A stretch of 20,310 nt of DNA. Origin: JAAXVZ01 sp964392465 (GTDB lineage: Archaea > Nanobdellota > Nanobdellia > Woesearchaeales > GW2011-AR15). The translations under genes and the position numbers were made by a program. The notes under the pieces are model-generated. The model was given only the letters and a program-made list of their open reading frames with translations, was not told the DNA's origin and did not search any database. The stretch's first letter is position 1. Each line of letters begins with the position of its first letter. The DNA is taken from NCBI GenBank assembly GCA_964392465.1, contig CAYMPC010000017.1:1-20310 (forward strand), read 5' to 3'. Positions 1 to 5,834 of this stretch are shown piece by piece.

Positions 1-156
1 AATAAATTATAAAAATATATAATATATTAAAAACAATATAATTTATTTTTTGATTAAATTATTTGATAATATCTCTATCTATTTTTTCAATATTGAAAAT
101 TAATAAAAAATAAAATAAAATAACATGAAAAAAACATGAATAATGTTAAAAAAAAA

Positions 157-273
157 GGTATTATTGGAAAATACCGACAACCCCCTATAACTTACCTAAC
201 CCTAGGGAGTTTGCCATGTTTATATTGGAGAAGTAAACCTAATAACATGGTAAAGGTTAAACTTGTTTGTCGG
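157..273. ncRNA. Candidate structured RNA (nested stems), family unknown
   Basis: Several complementary segments nest within about 115 nt. CCGACAA at 174-180 pairs with TTGTCGG at 267-273. TAACC at 197-201 pairs with GGTTA at 255-259. An 11-bp stem at 210-220/244-254 (one G-T pair) stacks directly on the latter. Inside it ATTGG at 224-228 pairs with CCTAAT at 238-243, with one bulged T. An alternative hairpin, GGTATT 157-162 with AATACC 170-175, competes for the first CC, which would allow two folds. The segment is more GC-rich than its flanks. I recognise no known RNA family, and the strand is not determined. Confidence 0.4.
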
Positions 274-671
274 CATTATATATTACTAGTCGAAATAATC
301 CAGACTCTGATGTCATTATCTCATAAAATGCCATTTTTTTATGTTATACCTGATAAGGCATTATGCCGAATAATTTAGGATGTTGTTTTTTATTGGGAAA
401 ACGGTTAAAAACACCTGTTTTTTAGGGTATTTATGATAACCTCATTATAAAAAAACGTTAAAAATGGCCTTATTTTGTGTTTGACAAAAGATTTTGATAA
501 GTAATTAGAGAAAAAGTATATATTTTTAGCTAATTGTGAGAGTCTTTTTACGTCAACAGAAAGGTGTGTATGCCAGTATGAAAGTCTCGTAAGATTAAAT
601 ATACCTGAGGCTAATCTCCTAAATTAAAAAAATAAATCAAAAGGGAATAGTTTCCGTCATTCGCATAAAAC

Positions 672-739
672 TTTATATAGCGACACTCAAATGTTAATTA
701 TAAAAAACATGCTGTCGGCATAATCCAAAAATATATAAA
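672..739 (+). promoter_or_regulatory. Promoter region with two TATA boxes around an inverted repeat
   Basis: TATA-like elements lie at 672-679 (TTTATATA) and 732-739 (TATATAAA). The second is 42 nt before the regulator's ATG at 781, so transcription should start near 760 and give a leader of about 20 nt containing the SD sequence. Between the boxes is an imperfect inverted repeat: CGACA 681-685 with TGTCG 713-717, and ATGTT 691-695 with AACAT 706-710. TGTCGGCAT at 713-721 is an exact copy of 268-276. The position suits an operator, possibly for autoregulation by the downstream winged-helix protein, which is an inference. Confidence 0.45.
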
Positions 740-780
740 CACAGGAACTATTATTAAAAAAAGCAAAAAAGGTGGTATTT

Positions 781-1305
781 ATGGCAAGAAGAGCATATTA
801 TCTTACTGGTGTTGAGCCAAGTTCTATGAATCCTGAATCAAAGGAATTAGCTAATATTATAATTACCAGAATGGGTCTTTCTCCTAGAAAATTAGGCTCG
901 ACAGATATGATGTACAGAGTGTTAATAGAACTTTATGAGAGGATGAAACTGTCTGCTAAAGAAAAAAAGCCAGAATTGGCTGTACTTACTGTAGAAGAGA
1001 TGGGAAATGTTGCTGGCATAACAAGACAGACAATGTATGAGTATATTAAGAGATGGATTGATTTTGATCTTATTGTAAAAACAACTTATATCTATGAAGG
1101 AAAAGTAATTATAGGATATAAGTTAAATGGTGTTACTTTAGAAAATGCGTTTGAAAAAGCTGTTGTTAAGATTAAAAATAATCTTGATCAGACAATGAAA
1201 TATGTCAGAGAGCTGCAAAATGCAATTAAAAAAGAAAAGATTTCTGAGACAATGAAACAAAAGGAAGCTTCTCATTCTTCTACTATTAACTCTCCTGAAA
1301 ATTAA
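781..1305 (+). CDS. Winged helix-turn-helix DNA-binding protein, probable transcriptional regulator
   Basis: This is a soluble protein of 174 residues. Residues 69-118 read as a winged helix-turn-helix: a helix at the segment LTVEEMGNVAGI, a recognition-type helix TRQTMYEYIKRWIDF, then two beta strands (IVKTTYIY, KVIIGYKL) that would form the wing. Residues 120-155 form a charged helix that could mediate dimerisation, and the tail is low complexity. The start was set at ATG 781 because GGTGG at 771-775 is well placed as an SD sequence; the in-frame GTG at 772 lies inside that site. The gene is monocistronic and its promoter overlaps an inverted repeat, which suggests autoregulation. The regulated genes are not evident, and I do not recognise the specific family. 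Confidence 0.75.
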   Translation: MARRAYYLTGVEPSSMNPESKELANIIITRMGLSPRKLGSTDMMYRVLIELYERMKLSAKEKKPELAVLTVEEMGNVAGITRQTMYEYIKRWIDFDLIVKTTYIYEGKVIIGYKLNGVTLENAFEKAVVKIKNNLDQTMKYVRELQNAIKKEKISETMKQKEASHSSTINSPEN

Positions 1306-1374
1306 TTTATTATATATTTTTATTTTTGATTAAACTTTATAATCTTTATTTAAATATAAAAATAAAAAACAAAT

Positions 1375-1490
1375 TGTCAATATTTTATAATTATTATATA
1401 ATAAAGACAAGTGTTAATATTATATTGACATTTTTATATATTTTATTAAAATTATAAAATACAAAAAATATTAATATATAATAACGACAA
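1375..1490. repeat. Direct and inverted repeats carrying TTGTC/GACAA half-sites
   Basis: The AT-rich gap between the regulator and the acetyltransferase gene holds a direct repeat with one mismatch (TATATAATAAAGACAA at 1395-1410; TATATAATAACGACAA at 1475-1490; 80 bp apart). It also holds a perfect 9-bp inverted repeat (TGTCAATAT 1375-1383; ATATTGACA 1422-1430). All copies contain a GACA/TGTC core like that in the inverted repeat upstream of the regulator. They may be protein-binding sites, but the composition makes chance similarity a real possibility. Confidence 0.35.
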
Positions 1491-1557
1491 ATAGTTTAAA
1501 GCATAAAAACAAGGTAAAAAGTGAGCCTAATTTCCATTCAAAAAAAATAAAAAGAAT

Positions 1558-2013
1558 ATGAAGATACTTTTCTGTATGAAGCTAGAAATTCTAGAAGAAA
1601 AAAGAGAAAAAATAGAGAATTTTATAAAAAATGTTTGGAAAGATTTCAGTAAAGAGAGCGGAGATGAATTAACAGAGAATGATTTTTATTTTTCTGTTAC
1701 TGAAAAGAACAAGTTAATAGGTTACATGCATATAAAGATAACTTGTAATGTTGGCTATTTAAAGGATATGATTTTAAAAATAGAATATAGGAATAAAGGA
1801 ATAGGCCATAAAATGCTGGAATTCTTTGAAAGGTTCTCAAAAGAGCATAAATGTCACAAAATGAGAATTAAAACTTGCCCTGAGAGGAATCCTGCAGCAT
1901 ATCATCTTTATAAAAAGTTTGGATTTAAAGAAGAAGCAACCCTAAAAAATGATTACTTTAATAAGGATTGGGTTATTCTTTCAAAATATACTAATAATAA
2001 GCTTAAAAAGTGA
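1558..2013 (+). CDS. GNAT-family N-acetyltransferase
   Basis: The product, about 151 residues, has the layout of the GCN5-related acetyltransferase fold, which transfers an acetyl group from acetyl-CoA to an amine. The acetyl-CoA-binding motif A is seen at about residues 73-90 (ILKIEYRNKGIGHKML, with the R-x-x-G-x-G/A-type pyrophosphate loop as RNKGIG). The C-terminal motif B follows with NPAAYHLYKKFGFKEE. The substrate cannot be deduced. No SD sequence precedes the ATG at 1558; an in-frame ATG at 1576 with an A/T-rich TATA-like stretch about 25-30 nt upstream is an alternative start, perhaps leaderless. The methyltransferase gene follows after 9 nt, so the two are probably co-transcribed. 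Confidence 0.85.
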   Translation: MKILFCMKLEILEEKREKIENFIKNVWKDFSKESGDELTENDFYFSVTEKNKLIGYMHIKITCNVGYLKDMILKIEYRNKGIGHKMLEFFERFSKEHKCHKMRIKTCPERNPAAYHLYKKFGFKEEATLKNDYFNKDWVILSKYTNNKLKK

Positions 2014-2022
2014 GGATTAAAC

Positions 2023-2646
2023 ATGCTAGACAAAGAATATTGGGAAAAAAAACATAAGGAATCAGAAGGTAAATTTAACAGAGTAACAGATTTTGCAAGA
2101 TTCTGTTTTTATAATTTTATGAAGAAAAAAAGAGGAAAAGTACTTGACTTATGCTGTGGAAAGGGATCAGATGCTATTTTTTTCCATAACAAAGAATTTG
2201 TGGTTACTGCTGTAGATTATTCTAATGAGGCAATTAAGCAGTTTAATGCAACACAGAAGAGATACGACATATTTATTACTAGTTTTGTTAAAGACATTTC
2301 AGAACCTCTTCCTTTTGAAAATGAGAGTTTTGATTATATATATAGTAGATTAGGTTTAGTATATTTTACTTATGAAGAAGTAAAAAAGATAATTATCGAG
2401 CTGAACCGTATCTTAAAAAGTGAGGGTATGGTCTTTTTACAGTTAAAATCTACAAATGATAAGCTATATGGCCAAGGTAAAGAAATAGAAAAAGACATGT
2501 ATGAAGATGAAACAGGATATGTAAGGCATTTTTACAATAGGGAATATGCTGAGGAGATATTCAAAGATTTTCATATTGTAATGATAGAAGAGAGAAAAAT
2601 AGAGCAAGGATCAGCATATTTAGAGATTGTATTGGAAAAAAAGTGA
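2023..2646 (+). CDS. Class I SAM-dependent methyltransferase
   Basis: The 207-residue product is a Rossmann-fold methyltransferase. Motif I is at about residues 40-48 (VLDLCCGKGSD), the acidic end of beta 2 is in VTAVDYSNEAI, and the post-motif region PLPFENESFDYIYSRLGL matches the Methyltransf_11/25 layout. The later segment LNRILKSEGMVFLQLKS is the usual strand before the small-molecule-binding C terminus. The N-terminal YWEKKHKESEG resembles tellurite-resistance/thiopurine-type methyltransferases, but the substrate is unknown. GAGGATT overlaps the stop of the upstream acetyltransferase gene and serves as SD, supporting an operon. The gene ends 3 nt from the end of the convergent DUF1653 gene, so no room remains for separate terminators. 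Confidence 0.87.
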   Translation: MLDKEYWEKKHKESEGKFNRVTDFARFCFYNFMKKKRGKVLDLCCGKGSDAIFFHNKEFVVTAVDYSNEAIKQFNATQKRYDIFITSFVKDISEPLPFENESFDYIYSRLGLVYFTYEEVKKIIIELNRILKSEGMVFLQLKSTNDKLYGQGKEIEKDMYEDETGYVRHFYNREYAEEIFKDFHIVMIEERKIEQGSAYLEIVLEKK

Positions 2647-2649
2647 GAT

Positions 2650-2874
2650 TTAATTTACATATTCAAATCTAAGCTGTTCTTTTCCATTTATTTTAATTTT
2701 ATCCAGAAACATTTTTTTAGGCCTTATCCACAAGGCATTTTTACCAAATTCTTCAGAATCATATAGTGCTTTATAGACGACAAATTCTTCTAATGTCTCA
2801 CTATGCCTCGCTATTCCTATTACTTCATATAATTTGCCTTTATAGTGTTTATATATACCTAATTTCATTTCCAT
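2650..2874 (-). CDS. DUF1653 family small protein
   Basis: About 74 residues from the chosen ATG at 2874. The core (GIYKHYKGKLYEVIGIARHS, then ETLEEFVVYKAL, then WIRPKKMFLDKI) matches the DUF1653 family, small beta-rich proteins of unknown function found mostly in bacteria. Longer reading frames start inside the upstream gene, but the ATG at 2874 lies one base after the stop of the DUF58 gene (2876-2878), and another ATG at 2868 is also possible. This tight spacing places it as the last gene of the MoxR-DUF58 operon. Its role there is unknown; co-transcription only suggests it acts with or is controlled alongside them. Confidence 0.82.
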   Translation of the reverse strand: MEMKLGIYKHYKGKLYEVIGIARHSETLEEFVVYKALYDSEEFGKNALWIRPKKMFLDKIKINGKEQLRFEYVN

Positions 2875-2875
2875 T

Positions 2876-3730
2876 TTATTTATTGACAATCTGATAAAAA
2901 GCATCAAATAAAGGATGCTCTGTAGAGAATAAAAAGAATTTCCCTCTTGCGCTCAAAGTTTCCTGCTCTATGTTAAGAATATGCTTATACATCCTTTCTC
3001 TGTATTCCTGCCTTTTTCTCTCTGTTATATATGTTTCCATTTTCTCTCCTGTTTCTGCATCTTCTAATTCTAATGCTCCATAAACCATAAAATTTGTCTC
3101 AGACTTATCTAATATTTGTATTACTCTTAACTCATGGTTTTTAAAAAGGTGAAGTGTGTTTTTTAAATTATTAGAATCAAAAAGAAAATCTGACATTATT
3201 ACAACAAGGGACCTTGAGTTTATATTTGTCTTATATTTTTTAATCTCTTCTTCAAAATTGATGACACCCTTGCATTTGATTTTATTTAAATGCTCCAAGA
3301 AACTTAAAACTTGATTAGAGCTTCTCTTTGCTCTTAAAAATTCTGATTTTTCAGAGACTAATGTTAAATTAAATCTTTCATTATTTCTTGCGCTTAAATA
3401 AGCAAAGCCAAGTGCAAGCATAGATCCATATTCAAACTTACTTATATTTCCAGTGCCATAATCCATGCTTTTACTTGAATCTAAAAGAACATGAACTGCT
3501 AAATTACGTTCCTCCTCATATCTCTTAACAAAAAATTGATCTGTCCTCGCATAAATATTCCAGTCTATTGCTCTATAATCATCTCCTGCAGTGTATGGCC
3601 TGAAATCATTTAGTATAAGGCCTTGTCCTGTAAAAGAAGATTTTCTAGAGCCAGTAAAACTTGAAGTTACTCTTTTATTGACAATTATATGAAATCGTTT
3701 TAGTTGTGATAAAAACTGAGTATCAATCAT
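2876..3730 (-). CDS. DUF58 protein with VWA-like domain (MoxR partner)
   Basis: A 284-residue soluble protein. The diagnostic DUF58 block YTAGDDYRAIDWNIYAR lies at residues 46-62. It is followed by a von Willebrand A-like fold with a MIDAS-type metal-site motif, D84-S-S-K-S88, and later acidic MSDF. The DUF58 family is typically encoded next to MoxR AAA+ ATPases and is thought to work with them and with VWA membrane proteins in assembling or regulating envelope complexes. Four bases separate it from moxR upstream. No transmembrane helix is seen, unlike longer bacterial DUF58 proteins, so it is probably cytoplasmic. The partner VWA membrane proteins are likely those encoded at 13673-19175. Confidence 0.9.
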   Translation of the reverse strand: MIDTQFLSQLKRFHIIVNKRVTSSFTGSRKSSFTGQGLILNDFRPYTAGDDYRAIDWNIYARTDQFFVKRYEEERNLAVHVLLDSSKSMDYGTGNISKFEYGSMLALGFAYLSARNNERFNLTLVSEKSEFLRAKRSSNQVLSFLEHLNKIKCKGVINFEEEIKKYKTNINSRSLVVIMSDFLFDSNNLKNTLHLFKNHELRVIQILDKSETNFMVYGALELEDAETGEKMETYITERKRQEYRERMYKHILNIEQETLSARGKFFLFSTEHPLFDAFYQIVNK

Positions 3731-3734
3731 CTTT

Positions 3735-4670
3735 TTATCTTGCCTTATCTAATATTGTTTTTATGGCATCATCTGTTGTCATTCCTTTTCTTTCTCCTTC
3801 AAAGTTCAAGATTATCCTGTGCCTCAATATAGGATAGGCCATTTTATCAATATCATTTTTGCTGACATAGTTTCTTCCCTCTAATAATGCAGATGCCTTT
3901 GATGCAAGTACTAGCCCCATAGAAGCTCTAGGTGATGCACCATATTCTATTATCCCTTTTTCTGTTCTTGTCAGAGAAACAATTTTTAATACTCTCTTTT
4001 TCAAATCTCCTGCAATAGGCACTTCTCTTGTGTATTGCTGGAATTTATGTATGTCTTTTGAATCAAAAATCTTTCTGACAGACATCGCTAATTCTTTACC
4101 AGTAAATCTATCTATTATTTTTTCTTCGTCATCCATACTTGGATAATCTACTTTTATTTTAAGCAGAAATCTGTCTGTCTGTGCTTCAGGAAGAGGATAT
4201 GTTCCTTCTTGTTCTATTGGATTTTGTGTTGCCAGAACAAAAAAAGGTTTTTCCAAAGTAAAGGTTGTTCTTCCTAAAGTAACCTGTTTTTCCTGCATTG
4301 CTTCTAATAATGCAGATTGTGTTTTTGGTGTAGCTCTATTAATCTCATCAACCAGAACAATATTTGCGAATATAGGTCCTTTGTGGAAAGCAAAGACTCT
4401 TTTACCCTCTTTCTCTTCTAATACATAAGTGCCTGTAATATCTGTAGGCATTAAATCAGGTGTTGATTGTATTCTTGAGAAAGATAAGTCCATTATTTCT
4501 GCCATTGTCTTAATCATTGTTGTTTTTCCCAACCCAGGATAACTTTCCAACAACGCGTTTGCATCACATAGTATAGAAATGATAATCTGTTTCATCACTT
4601 CTTCCTGTCCAACAATAACTTTATTTATTTCTTTAAGAACTGCCTCTATCTTATCTTGTACTTCTTTCAT
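3735..4670 (-). CDS. moxR: MoxR-family AAA+ ATPase
   Basis: A 311-residue AAA+ ATPase of the MoxR branch. Visible elements are the N-terminal VIVGQEEV, Walker A at 43-50 (SYPGLGKT, with Ser for the first Gly, a position that varies in MoxR proteins), Walker B at 104-111 (IVLVDEIN, D108 and E109), sensor 1 in ATQNP (N150), the arginine finger region TDRF (R167), and a lid with ASPRAS. MoxR proteins act as chaperone-like ATPases that help VWA-domain proteins mature or insert metal or cofactors. It is the first gene of a three-gene operon with DUF58 and DUF1653. A strong SD, GAGGTGGGG, lies at 4676-4684, and a TATA element on the minus strand at 4723-4730 gives a leader of about 30 nt. Confidence 0.93.
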   Translation of the reverse strand: MKEVQDKIEAVLKEINKVIVGQEEVMKQIIISILCDANALLESYPGLGKTTMIKTMAEIMDLSFSRIQSTPDLMPTDITGTYVLEEKEGKRVFAFHKGPIFANIVLVDEINRATPKTQSALLEAMQEKQVTLGRTTFTLEKPFFVLATQNPIEQEGTYPLPEAQTDRFLLKIKVDYPSMDDEEKIIDRFTGKELAMSVRKIFDSKDIHKFQQYTREVPIAGDLKKRVLKIVSLTRTEKGIIEYGASPRASMGLVLASKASALLEGRNYVSKNDIDKMAYPILRHRIILNFEGERKGMTTDDAIKTILDKAR

Positions 4671-4722
4671 TAAATCCCCACCTCGAAGATTATAATTATT
4701 TAATTTTCATATCTTTTGTTGG

Positions 4723-4730
4723 TATATAAA
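4723..4730 (-). promoter_or_regulatory. TATA box of the moxR operon
   Basis: TTTATATA on the minus strand lies 53 nt before the moxR ATG. Initiation would be expected near 4700, leaving a leader that includes the SD sequence at 4676-4684. Confidence 0.55.
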
Positions 4731-4831
4731 TTTAATGGAGGGATAAAATAGGTTTTATAATAAATTGTAAAAAAGAGTTATAACTATTATTTTATAAATT
4801 TATTACTATTAAATAACTAAAATAACAAACA

Positions 4832-4839
4832 TTTATATA
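4832..4839 (+). promoter_or_regulatory. TATA box upstream of the small ORF at 4923
   Basis: TTTATATA in an otherwise gene-free region predicts initiation around 4860, about 60 nt before the 34-codon ORF. It diverges from the moxR promoter, which lies about 100 bp away on the other strand. Confidence 0.5.
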
Positions 4840-4922
4840 GTTGAGAGTCTTTCTAATTAATAACTGGTTCTTAGCAATAAAAAACTGAGCAGTGAGATAT
4901 TCAATAGAGTGAGGTGATAGAG

Positions 4923-5027
4923 ATGACAGGAATGATGAATAGCCTTGATTACCTGAGAAAATTAAGGTTAGATAACAGCAATGCATTAGAACGTAAAACA
5001 GTTACATATAAAGAGTGGAATGACTAA
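4923..5027 (+). CDS. Small ORF, 34 residues, unknown function
   Basis: This very short reading frame has unusually good initiation signals. GAGGTGAT at 4911-4918 is a full eight-base match to the consensus archaeal SD sequence, four bases before the ATG, and a TATA box is upstream at 4832-4839. The peptide begins MTGMMNSLDYLRKLRLDNSN and continues ALERKTVTYKEWND. It is charged, has no membrane segment and could form a short amphipathic helix (SLDYLRKLRL). I recognise no family. The stop is followed within 10 nt by a hairpin at 5037-5053. It could be a true small protein, a regulatory leader peptide, or part of an RNA gene that happens to be open. Confidence 0.45.
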   Translation: MTGMMNSLDYLRKLRLDNSNALERKTVTYKEWND

Positions 5028-5036
5028 TCTGTACGA

Positions 5037-5181
5037 ACTATGTTTTACATAGTATCAACTAAGTATTAATAATTTTTAGTTGATTTTCAATTAATCACCA
5101 CCAAATCTCCCAACAAAAATCAATGAAGTATACTGGTTTTCCTCTGGTTACCAGAATAGGAAGCAGTGCTTCGTGTTGGGA
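5037..5181. ncRNA. Candidate structured RNA: three consecutive stem-loops, family unknown
   Basis: Three stem-loops follow each other between two small ORFs. ACTATG 5037-5042 pairs with CATAGT 5048-5053. TCAACTAA 5055-5062 pairs perfectly with TTAGTTGA 5076-5083. A larger element has an outer 8-bp stem (TCCCAACA 5108-5115 with TGTTGGGA 5174-5181), a middle stem (GAAG 5125-5128 with CTTC 5169-5172; ACTG 5132-5135 with CAGT 5164-5167) and an inner stem (TTCC 5139-5142 with GGAA 5159-5162; TCTGG 5143-5147 with CCAGA 5151-5155). Its GC content exceeds that of the flanks. It lacks tRNA landmarks and matches no RNA I recognise. It could be an independent RNA or a leader controlling the ORF at 5216. 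Confidence 0.45.
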
Positions 5182-5215
5182 CATATTTTAACTTAGAATT
5201 AGGGAGAGGGTAAAA

Positions 5216-5332
5216 ATGAAGCAATTCAATGAAAAAAACAAGTTAAAAAATATTAATTTTCTTTTGGAAAATTGGGAGTATCTAAACATGAGAGAAATAA
5301 ATAAAGTATATGCTAATCATGGTGTTTTCTAA
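5216..5332 (+). CDS. Small ORF, 38 residues, unknown function
   Basis: The ATG at 5216 is preceded, five bases away, by AGGGAGAGGG (5201-5210), a purine-rich SD-like sequence. The peptide is basic and asparagine-rich: it starts MKQFNEKNKLKNINFLLENW, continues with EYLNMREINKVYANHGVF, and has no membrane segment or signal peptide. It is followed by an A-run, GGC and a T-run (5331-5353) that could act as a terminator. Its start lies 35 nt after the end of the stem-loop cluster at 5037-5181, so that element may be its leader. No family is recognised, and its short length keeps the confidence low. Confidence 0.35.
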   Translation: MKQFNEKNKLKNINFLLENWEYLNMREINKVYANHGVF

Positions 5333-5447
5333 AAAAAGGCTAACTTTTTTTTAAAAAGCATAAAAGCGATTTTCTATAATTCAATTTCCCTTTTTCTTTT
5401 AAATAACTATAATTTATTAGTTAAAAATAGAAATATTAAATATAACT

Positions 5448-5455
5448 TTTATATA
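5448..5455 (+). promoter_or_regulatory. TATA box before the gapped gene at 5478
   Basis: TTTATATA centred 26 nt before the GTG at 5478 implies transcription starting at or next to the start codon, that is, a leaderless message. Confidence 0.5.
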
Positions 5456-5477
5456 GAGATTTATTTTTATTTAGGGT

Positions 5478-5681
5478 GTGAAAAAAAAGGTAGAATACAT
5501 AAGATTTGTTAAACATTCNNNNNNNNNNTCTCCTTTTATGGAGATCCTGAAAGGAGATATTTTTAGAGTGTATTATGATAAAAATTGCACTAGACATATT
5601 AAAGTTGACGATTTAATGATTAACGTTGATAAAAAAAAAGGACTTGGCTATATGGAACTAATAAGCAAAGATGAAAGATAA
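5478..5681 (+). CDS. Small hypothetical protein interrupted by an assembly gap
   Basis: A short gene starts at GTG 5478, immediately after a TATA box at the leaderless distance. The coding sequence is broken at 5519-5528 by ten Ns, so its true length and even the continuity of the frame are unknown; the 67-residue reading is only one possibility. The part before the gap is basic (KKKVEYIRFVKH). The part after it looks like a genuine protein end: MEILKGDIFRVYYDK, then HIKVDDLMINVDKKKG, then YMELISKDER, predicted mainly beta strand with a DDLMINV stretch. I recognise no family. If the gap hides more than ten bases, this could be the ends of two different genes. Confidence 0.45.
   Translation: MKKKVEYIRFVKHXXXXSPFMEILKGDIFRVYYDKNCTRHIKVDDLMINVDKKKGLGYMELISKDER
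5519..5528. other. Assembly gap (10 N)
   Basis: Ten undetermined bases interrupt the short gene at 5478-5681. A run of exactly ten suggests a scaffold join of unknown real size rather than ten ambiguous base calls. Confidence 0.9.
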
Positions 5682-5757
5682 TTTTGGTTTTTTCACCTAG
5701 AGTTAATAGTCTATATGCAAAGCCACAATAATAACTCAACTAACAACTAACAGATAC

Positions 5758-5825
5758 TTTTATAAATCCCTTTTTTTTCCAAATCCTAATAATAATTGTT
5801 CCCTTGGACTACTTCGGTAGGAGGG
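5758..5825 (+). promoter_or_regulatory. Promoter and structured leader of the L1-L10-L12 operon
   Basis: The TATA element TTTTATAAAT at 5758-5767 predicts initiation near 5788 and a leader of about 45 nt. The leader contains a hairpin with a TTCG tetraloop closed by C-G: CTAC 5809-5812, loop 5813-5816, GTAG 5817-5820. It is extended by CCCT 5801-5804 with AGGG 5822-5825 across an asymmetric internal loop (TGGA against G). The 3' arm includes the upstream SD-like AGGAGGG (5819-5825); a second SD, TAGGAG, is at 5826-5831. Archaeal and bacterial L1 repress their own operons by binding a two-stem structure with an asymmetric loop, so this is a plausible L1 site, but that is an inference. Confidence 0.5.
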
Positions 5826-5834
5826 TAGGAGAAA

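Larger units (their letters stand above)
1..771. other. Long gene-free region upstream of the winged-helix regulator gene
   Basis: This stretch has no convincing protein-coding gene. The first 150 bases are almost pure A/T. The rest has islands of higher GC with self-complementarity: a candidate structured RNA at 157-273, an 11-bp perfect palindrome at 357-367 (GGCAT, T, ATGCC), a weak hairpin with a T-run at 407-423, a partly self-complementary patch at 548-606, and the regulator's promoter with an inverted repeat at 672-739. The 80-codon ORF at 136-378 runs through the structured region, has no SD sequence and encodes nothing recognisable. The region could be a regulatory upstream zone or host one or more small RNA genes. 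Confidence 0.6.

Noticed and set aside
136..378. 80-codon ORF in the 5' gene-free region
   Set aside because: No SD sequence, runs through the predicted stem structure, odd composition and no recognisable domain; more likely open by chance.
537..547. TGAGAGTCTTT also present at 4842-4852, both after TATA-like boxes
   Set aside because: An 11-bp match is expected many times by chance in 20 kb of AT-rich DNA, spacing to the TATA boxes differs, and similarity ends there.
4930..4955. C/D-box guide RNA (ATGATGA followed by CTGA)
   Set aside because: Only one C-like and one D-like box with a guide-length spacer; no second C'/D pair at the needed spacing and no terminal stem.
4792..4986. Minus-strand ORF of 64 codons
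   Set aside because: Overlaps the small plus-strand ORF with good initiation signals, has no SD sequence, and its hydrophobic product resembles translated A/T-rich non-coding DNA.
5143..5170. Resemblance to the SRP RNA helix 8 region (ACCAG ... AGGAAGCAG)
   Set aside because: The GGAA tetraloop with its symmetric and asymmetric loops is not formed, and the total length is far below archaeal SRP RNA.
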